Source: JAVXAG01 sp036660615
GTDB taxonomy: Bacteria; Bacillota; Clostridia; Peptostreptococcales; Anaerovoracaceae
DNA length: 17,023 nucleotides
Direction of reading: 5' to 3'
Assembly (NCBI GenBank): GCA_036660615.1
Contig: JAVXAG010000032.1
Span: forward strand, 1 to 17,023
Made by a program: the position numbers and the translations under genes. This document shows, piece after piece, positions 12,953 through 17,023 of the stretch. A model generated the notes under the pieces. The model was given only the letters and a program-made list of their open reading frames with translations. It ran no database searches and was not told the origin of the DNA. How positions within the stretch are numbered: position 1 is the stretch's first letter; the number at the start of each line of letters is the position of its first letter.

Positions 12953-14119
12953 ATGGCACTAACAGTAAAAGACGTTTTGCATCTTGAAATAATGAAGAAT
13001 TTTAGAATTGTTGCAGGAGCAAAAGGCATAAATAAGCCAGTGAAAGAAACTGAAATTCTGGACTTTGAATTTGTCGGAGATTTTGGAAACGGCAGGAGAA
13101 AAGTTTTTAATGGTGAGAGTATTGTTCTGACTAGTCTTTTGTTTGCAAAAGATAACCCAAGTGAAATATTGGAGGCGGTAAAAAAGCTAAAGGACTTAAA
13201 TGTAAGTGCAATGGCATATAAACCAGTAATTTTCAAAGAACTTCCTCAGGAAGTATTGGATTTTGCCAACAGGAGCAACTTTCCAATACTGTCTTTTGGT
13301 GATGATGAATTTTTTGAGGACGTTATTTTGGCAGTGAAAGAGCAGACTCGTAAGGAAACCCATATATCTGAAATTGAACTTATTATCAAAGATATGATCG
13401 CAAGAGAACTTTCACAGGGAGAAGCATATATAGCTCACGAAAAAATCAATCCCTATCTAAAAGGTAAGATTCGAATAGCTTGTGTAAAAAGCAAAGATGA
13501 GACGGAAGACGATATATTAAGTACGCTAAAACGTATAAACATCAGCGAAAAGTTAAAACAAAAAACTGAAGTATGTAAATACGAGGACTGCTATTTGATT
13601 ATATTATCTCAGGAAGAAAACGACGAAGCACGATTCAAGGCGTTATTAGAAGACGTCTTTGTGGCATATAACCTAAATGAAAATGATTTGATAATTGGAT
13701 ATAGTGAGACGCGCCCACTGGATATTGGATTTGATAAAACGGTACGAGAAGCATATTGGGCAAAGAATATTGCAGTTGCAGAAAAAGCTAGGATAAAAAG
13801 ATACGCAGATATCGGTACATATAAGCTTATTGTTCCACAGATAAACAGCGCAAATACAATCAATTATATGAAAGATTATTTAAGACCATTGTTTGCTGAG
13901 GACGAAAAGGACGGTGAACTGCTAAAAACAGCGGTTGAATATGTTCTGTCCAAAGGAGATGTGATAAAGGCTGCAGAGAGGTTGTTCTGCCACAAAAACA
14001 CCATCAGATATAGGATTGGAAAACTTCAGGAAAAGTTAGATCCTACAAGCAACGAAAAGGAATTTTATGAGAATTTATCTATTGCGATAAAGATATATAT
14101 GTTAAGCAACAGAAAATAG
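12953..14119 (+). CDS. PucR-family transcriptional regulator
   Basis: 388 residues. The N-terminal part (about 5-125; LTVKDVLHLEIMKNFRIVAG ... FPILSF) is the PucR-type sensor domain (PF07905). The middle resembles the GGDEF-like region found in CdaR/PucR proteins. The C-terminal helix-turn-helix (HTH_30) lies at about 334-358 (KGDVIKAAERLFCHKNTIRY). Relatives control purine, amino-acid or sugar-acid catabolism. No purine genes are present, so the target is unknown; cysK, 13 bp upstream in the same transcript, is the nearest candidate. ATG start with AAGGAG just upstream. Confidence 0.92.
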   Translation: MALTVKDVLHLEIMKNFRIVAGAKGINKPVKETEILDFEFVGDFGNGRRKVFNGESIVLTSLLFAKDNPSEILEAVKKLKDLNVSAMAYKPVIFKELPQEVLDFANRSNFPILSFGDDEFFEDVILAVKEQTRKETHISEIELIIKDMIARELSQGEAYIAHEKINPYLKGKIRIACVKSKDETEDDILSTLKRINISEKLKQKTEVCKYEDCYLIILSQEENDEARFKALLEDVFVAYNLNENDLIIGYSETRPLDIGFDKTVREAYWAKNIAVAEKARIKRYADIGTYKLIVPQINSANTINYMKDYLRPLFAEDEKDGELLKTAVEYVLSKGDVIKAAERLFCHKNTIRYRIGKLQEKLDPTSNEKEFYENLSIAIKIYMLSNRK

Positions 14120-14145
14120 TGACGTAATTTGTACAGAAAACAAAT

Positions 14146-14192
14146 AAAAGGGAGTTTTTTTATATTAGATATAATGAAACCCCCTCTTTTAA
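14146..14192. terminator. Possible weak terminator between convergent genes
   Basis: An imperfect inverted repeat pairs aaaagggagttt (about 14146-14157) with aaaccccctctttt (14177-14190), with two bulges. No good T-tract follows on the plus strand; on the minus strand the tail is TTTTATTTGTTTT. It may end the 14369-14920 transcript rather than the PucR cluster. Confidence 0.3.
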
Positions 14193-14368
14193 TTGGTATA
14201 ATGAAATTGTAAAGGATTCGGGTATAGTAAATTGTTGCAAAGTTTGGGCGGTTTTCTTTTCTACTCGAAATAAGTCCCCTACACAAATCCTAAAACTTAA
14301 TTAATAAAATGTATAATAAAAAACTCAATAAAAAACTCACAAAACCCTTATCCGTCCAAACAAATTTC

Positions 14369-14920
14369 TTATCTTAATACTGCCCCTGGGCCTCTATCAA
14401 AATAGATACTCTTTGATCCTGTGTACAATGGAATGCCATAGCAAACCTTCACATCATCAGGGAGACATTTTATTTTTTGGGCACCTTTTCCGGCAGAATA
14501 CATCACTCGGTTGTCAACTCTATGGTCAGCAGCTACGGAAACAGCTGAACCTATTGCAATTCCTAAATCTGTAATGTTAAATACGCAGTTAGCCCCTGCT
14601 TTTTTTGTTTCTCCGCAGTTCTTAAAACCACACATATTACAATTATCAAGACCGAAAGGAATGTCTTTTACGCCTATGATTACTACACAATGGCTATTAT
14701 CAATATTTCCGGCATCTCTCTTTATAAATTCTTCGCCAAATTCATCGGCAAGTTTTCTCATAGCTTCGGCTAATTTATCTTTGTCGTCGCCTGAAAGTAT
14801 TACGGACACTACGTTGTCACGTCCACTACCTTTTGGGGCAGTTCTAGCAGCGGTAACCATTAGATCCGCAACATGAAATGCTGTATCTCTTTCTGAATCA
14901 ATCATATTTTTTATCATCAT
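14369..14920 (-). CDS. DUF2148 ferredoxin-like protein
   Basis: 183 residues. The central block C94-x2-C97-GFKN-C102 with C112 (DNCNMCGFKNCGETKKAGAN) is the cysteine pattern of DUF2148 (PF09918), predicted to bind an iron-sulfur cluster. The N-terminus (DTAFHVADLMVTAARTAPKG) and the AIGSAVSVAADHRVDNRVMYSAG region also fit. Its function is not established. AGGAGG lies upstream of two adjacent ATG codons, four bases before 14920 and seven before 14917; the second is equally plausible and would shorten the protein by one residue. It is transcribed alone, convergent with the PucR gene and divergent from the nucleotidyltransferase. Confidence 0.9.
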   Translation of the reverse strand: MMIKNMIDSERDTAFHVADLMVTAARTAPKGSGRDNVVSVILSGDDKDKLAEAMRKLADEFGEEFIKRDAGNIDNSHCVVIIGVKDIPFGLDNCNMCGFKNCGETKKAGANCVFNITDLGIAIGSAVSVAADHRVDNRVMYSAGKGAQKIKCLPDDVKVCYGIPLYTGSKSIYFDRGPGAVLR

Positions 14921-14956
14921 GAAACCTCCTAGGATATTTTTGTTTCTCTATATTGA

Positions 14957-14985
14957 ATTATACAATGACTTGCAAGGGTAGTAAA
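14957..14985 (-). promoter_or_regulatory. Promoter of the DUF2148 gene
   Basis: On the minus strand TTTACT (14985-14980) is followed after 17 bases by a perfect TATAAT (14962-14957), about 37 bases before the ATG. On the plus strand a separate TATAAT at 14998-15003 may serve the nucleotidyltransferase gene, with no clear -35. Confidence 0.6.
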
Positions 14986-15050
14986 GTTGATATAGAATAT
15001 AATAGAAAAAAGATAGAAACTTTTGCACAGAAAAAGAGAGGGAAACAGAT

Positions 15051-15971
15051 ATGAAAGAACCTACATTGATAATTATGGCAGCCGGAATGGGAAGTAGATA
15101 CGGTGGGCTTAAACAGATAGATCCAATAAGTGACCAAGGGGAGATAATCTTGGATTTTTCTCTTTACGATGCAATGATGGCAGGATTTGAGAGGGCGATA
15201 TTTGTAATCAAAGAAGAAAACGAGGAAGATTTTCGCAAGTTAATAGATGAAAAGGCTGGCAAAAGAATGAAGGTTGAGTACGCATTTCAAAAGCTTGACG
15301 ATATTCCAGCAGGTTACAAAATCCCAGAAGGCAGGAAGAAGCCATGGGGGACTTGCCATGCGGTGCTTAGTTGTAGGGATTTGATCGATGGGCCTTTTGC
15401 GGTGATAAATGCTGACGACTATTATGGTCCAGAGGCATTCCAAACTATTTTTGACTTTTTGACAATGGCAAAAGATGAGGATAAGTACAGATATTGTATG
15501 GTTGGCTATCAGCTTGAAAAAACTTTGACTGAGAATGGTCACGTTGCAAGAGGTGTCTGCAAGGAAACAAAAGACGGTTTCTTAGAAGATATAGTAGAGA
15601 GAACAAAGATAATGTGGCAAGGAGACGGCATTGGCTTTAGTGAAGATGACGGCTTAACGTGGAATCCCCTAGAAAGAGGAACGACGGTTTCTATGAATTT
15701 TTGGGGATTTACTCGATCGATGATGCAGGAAATGGAAAAGAGATTCCCTGAGTTTTTGGATAAAGCCCTAGAAGAAAACCCGTTAAAAGGGGAATATTTT
15801 TTACCAGTGGTTGTAGACCAACTGATAAAAGAAAATAAGGCGACGGTCAAAGTTTTAAAATCACTAGATAAGTGGTACGGCGTTACTTATAAAGAGGACA
15901 AGGATTTTGTTGTAAGTGCATTACAATCTATGAAGGATAAAGGACTTTATCCAGAAAGATTATGGAAATAA
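15051..15971 (+). CDS. Nucleotidyltransferase, NDP-sugar synthase type
   Basis: 306 residues with the GT-A nucleotidyltransferase start motif MAAGMGSRYGGLKQ (9-22), the conserved PWGTCHAV (98-105) and the metal-binding NADDYYG (120-126). These place it with sugar-phosphate nucleotidyltransferases such as glucose-1-phosphate thymidylyl- or uridylyltransferase, though this subgroup is divergent and its substrate is unknown. No other sugar-nucleotide gene lies nearby. ATG start with GAGAGGG upstream. It seems to be a single-gene transcript; the next gene has its own promoter 35 bp after its stop. Confidence 0.88.
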   Translation: MKEPTLIIMAAGMGSRYGGLKQIDPISDQGEIILDFSLYDAMMAGFERAIFVIKEENEEDFRKLIDEKAGKRMKVEYAFQKLDDIPAGYKIPEGRKKPWGTCHAVLSCRDLIDGPFAVINADDYYGPEAFQTIFDFLTMAKDEDKYRYCMVGYQLEKTLTENGHVARGVCKETKDGFLEDIVERTKIMWQGDGIGFSEDDGLTWNPLERGTTVSMNFWGFTRSMMQEMEKRFPEFLDKALEENPLKGEYFLPVVVDQLIKENKATVKVLKSLDKWYGVTYKEDKDFVVSALQSMKDKGLYPERLWK

Positions 15972-16005
15972 TGAGGACAATCTCGATGAATTACAGGGAA
16001 AAAAG

Positions 16006-16035
16006 TTGACTGATATAGGTGCATTTGTGTATAAT
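16006..16035 (+). promoter_or_regulatory. Promoter and short leader of the GNAT gene
   Basis: TTGACT (16006-16011) and TATAAT (16030-16035) are 18 bases apart. The leader of about 70 bases contains a 6-bp hairpin (16050-16055 with 16062-16067, tgcaat/attgca) followed by TTTTGTTT, a weak attenuator-like arrangement ahead of the ribosome binding site (AAAGGA, about 16100-16105). Confidence 0.65.
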
Positions 16036-16113
16036 CTAAAGTATAGATTTGCAATAGCAAGATTGCATTTTGTTTAGGAGACTAGTATTAGGTCTGGTGA
16101 AAGGAAATTACTT

Positions 16114-16608
16114 ATGATAAATTTTAGAAATGTGGATCACGAAAACTTTGGAGCTGTAATAAATATGCAAGTGAATGACAACCAAATGGGCTTTATGGAA
16201 AACAATATGTATTCTTTGGCCGAGTGTTCATTTGAAGAAAGTTTTGTGGCAAAAGCTATATATAATGACGAAACACCTGTAGGATTTATGCTTTATTATT
16301 TTGTTAAAGACAATCCAGACTATGTATTTCTTCATAGATTGATGATAGACAAGAAAATGCAGGGAAAAGGATACGGCAAGCTTGCCTTAGAAGCGGCAGT
16401 GGAACAGTACAAAAAAGAATTCCCGTCAATTGAATGTGTAGAACTTATGCATTATCCAGATAACAAAATTGGTGCAGCAATGTACGACAGCCTTGGATTT
16501 GCACCTACTGGCGAAAACAGAGAAAGTGAACCATGTAGAGTTGAAATGGATACAAAAGATGAAAATCGTTACGTTGAAATCGTAAGAAGAAAATACTACA
16601 ATAAATAA
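16114..16608 (+). CDS. GNAT acetyltransferase, SpeG/PaiA-like
   Basis: 164 residues. The acetyl-CoA loop is QGKGYG (83-88) in LHRLMIDKKMQGKGYGK, preceded by the strand YVFLHRLMI and followed by NKIGAAMYDSLGF (117-129), the usual GNAT motif B. The arrangement is closest to spermidine/diamine acetyltransferases (SpeG, BltD, PaiA), so polyamine acetylation is the first guess; many relatives act on other amines. ATG start with AAAGGA eight to nine bases upstream and its own promoter at 16006-16035. The following membrane-protein gene begins 75 bp after its stop and might be co-transcribed or separately controlled by the Fur-like site. Confidence 0.92.
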   Translation: MINFRNVDHENFGAVINMQVNDNQMGFMENNMYSLAECSFEESFVAKAIYNDETPVGFMLYYFVKDNPDYVFLHRLMIDKKMQGKGYGKLALEAAVEQYKKEFPSIECVELMHYPDNKIGAAMYDSLGFAPTGENRESEPCRVEMDTKDENRYVEIVRRKYYNK

Positions 16609-16633
16609 ACATTTTATCTGCCTACTGAATGAT

Positions 16634-16648
16634 TGATAATCATTATAT
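16634..16648. promoter_or_regulatory. Fur-like operator upstream of the terminal membrane-protein gene
   Basis: TGATAAT-C-ATTATAT matches the 7-1-7 Fur motif TGATAATnATTATCA at 12 of 14 informative positions and lies 35 bases before the ATG at 16683. It also sits within a longer inverted repeat (aatgatt-gat-aatcatt, 16628-16644). No clear promoter can be placed around it. Confidence 0.4.
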
Positions 16649-16682
16649 GTGGGCAGCTTTGTTAATGAAAGGAAAATTGCAA

Positions 16683-17003
16683 ATGAAAAGAGAAAATCTT
16701 GACAATCTTGAGAAACAACAATCTTTTGTAAAACTAGATTTTATACAAATATGTTATATTATATATGCAGGAGTATTTGGCATATTATGTAGGGACTCAT
16801 TTGCCAGAACCTTTGACGTTGTAGTAAGCGATAACTTCCTATTGGGGGTGTTTATAGTTGGTGTATTCTTTTCAATCTTTATATTTTTATATAATCGTAA
16901 ATATGAAGAACACAAAGCTGATAAACAAATTTGCTTTTGGTTTGGTTTGATGGCACTGGCAATTTATGTCTCTCGAACTTTGCCCCTTTGGATTTCTAAA
17001 TAG
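16683..17003 (+). CDS. Three-pass membrane protein, unknown function
   Basis: 106 residues. A charged N-terminus (MKRENLDNLEKQQ) is followed by hydrophobic segments near 20-37, 50-69 and 82-102, the last ending in TLPLWISK. I do not recognise a family. The ATG at 16683 has AAAGGA upstream with suitable spacing; earlier in-frame ATGs at 16629 and 16665 lack a ribosome binding site, and the first lies inside the Fur-like palindrome. A strong Shine-Dalgarno follows its stop, so it probably shares a transcript with the next gene. Confidence 0.75.
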   Translation: MKRENLDNLEKQQSFVKLDFIQICYIIYAGVFGILCRDSFARTFDVVVSDNFLLGVFIVGVFFSIFIFLYNRKYEEHKADKQICFWFGLMALAIYVSRTLPLWISK

Positions 17004-17011
17004 ATAGCTAC

Positions 17012-17020
17012 AAAGGAGGT
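17012..17020 (+). promoter_or_regulatory. Shine-Dalgarno for a gene starting beyond the window
   Basis: AAAGGAGGT is a full-consensus ribosome binding site 9 bases after the stop of the preceding gene; the start codon should lie just past the window edge. The gene would belong to the same transcript as 16683-17003. Confidence 0.7.
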
Positions 17021-17023
17021 AGT

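Noticed and set aside
14065..14286. 73-codon minus-strand open frame in the 14120-14368 gap
   Set aside because: Overlaps the end of the PucR gene, no ribosome binding site; low-complexity AT-rich sequence.

Overview
The window looks like a chromosomal segment of a low-GC Firmicute, most probably an anaerobic member of the Clostridia. The supports are AT-rich DNA, AGGAGG-type ribosome binding sites, TTG as well as ATG starts, and families typical of anaerobic Firmicutes: DUF1667, a GlpA-like flavoprotein with a BFD-type iron-sulfur tail, a DUF2148 ferredoxin-like protein and a PucR-family regulator. I cannot name the species. There are 18 genes I consider real and no tRNA or rRNA.

Layout. 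1-684 has no gene; it holds decayed repeats, a MITE-like inverted repeat (261-493) with a perfect 20-bp palindrome inside, and a textbook Fur box (533-553). 685-1086 is a tandem array of two identical 189-bp units plus a 24-bp stub; each unit can fold into two consecutive four-way-junction (cloverleaf) structures. 1192-1575 encodes a small membrane protein and ends at a strong terminator.

1674-8243 is a five-gene minus-strand operon: GlpA-like FAD oxidoreductase (BON-like + DAO + BFD domains), a GlpB-like pyridine nucleotide oxidoreductase, a DUF1667 Cys-cluster protein, an FGGY sugar/polyol kinase and an AGPS-like FAD-linked oxidase. It is read from a near-consensus promoter whose start lies on a 20-bp imperfect palindrome, and it is divergent from a TetR regulator (8422-8982). 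The picture is an inducible, TetR-repressed pathway that phosphorylates a glycerol-like compound and oxidises it through a flavin/iron-sulfur complex.

9096-9581 encodes an anchored extracellular protein of unknown role. plsC and trxA (minus) are divergent from a tight plus-strand cluster: small membrane protein, YbjQ family, PAP2 phosphatase, cysK, PucR-type regulator. PlsC makes phosphatidic acid and the PAP2 protein may remove phosphate from related lipids. Then follow a DUF2148 protein (minus), a nucleotidyltransferase, a SpeG/PaiA-like GNAT acetyltransferase and a three-pass membrane protein preceded by a Fur-like site. The window ends on a strong Shine-Dalgarno for a gene beginning just outside.

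The strongest candidate for something undescribed is the 189-bp double-cloverleaf tandem repeat, next to the gene-less Fur box and the MITE-like palindrome.
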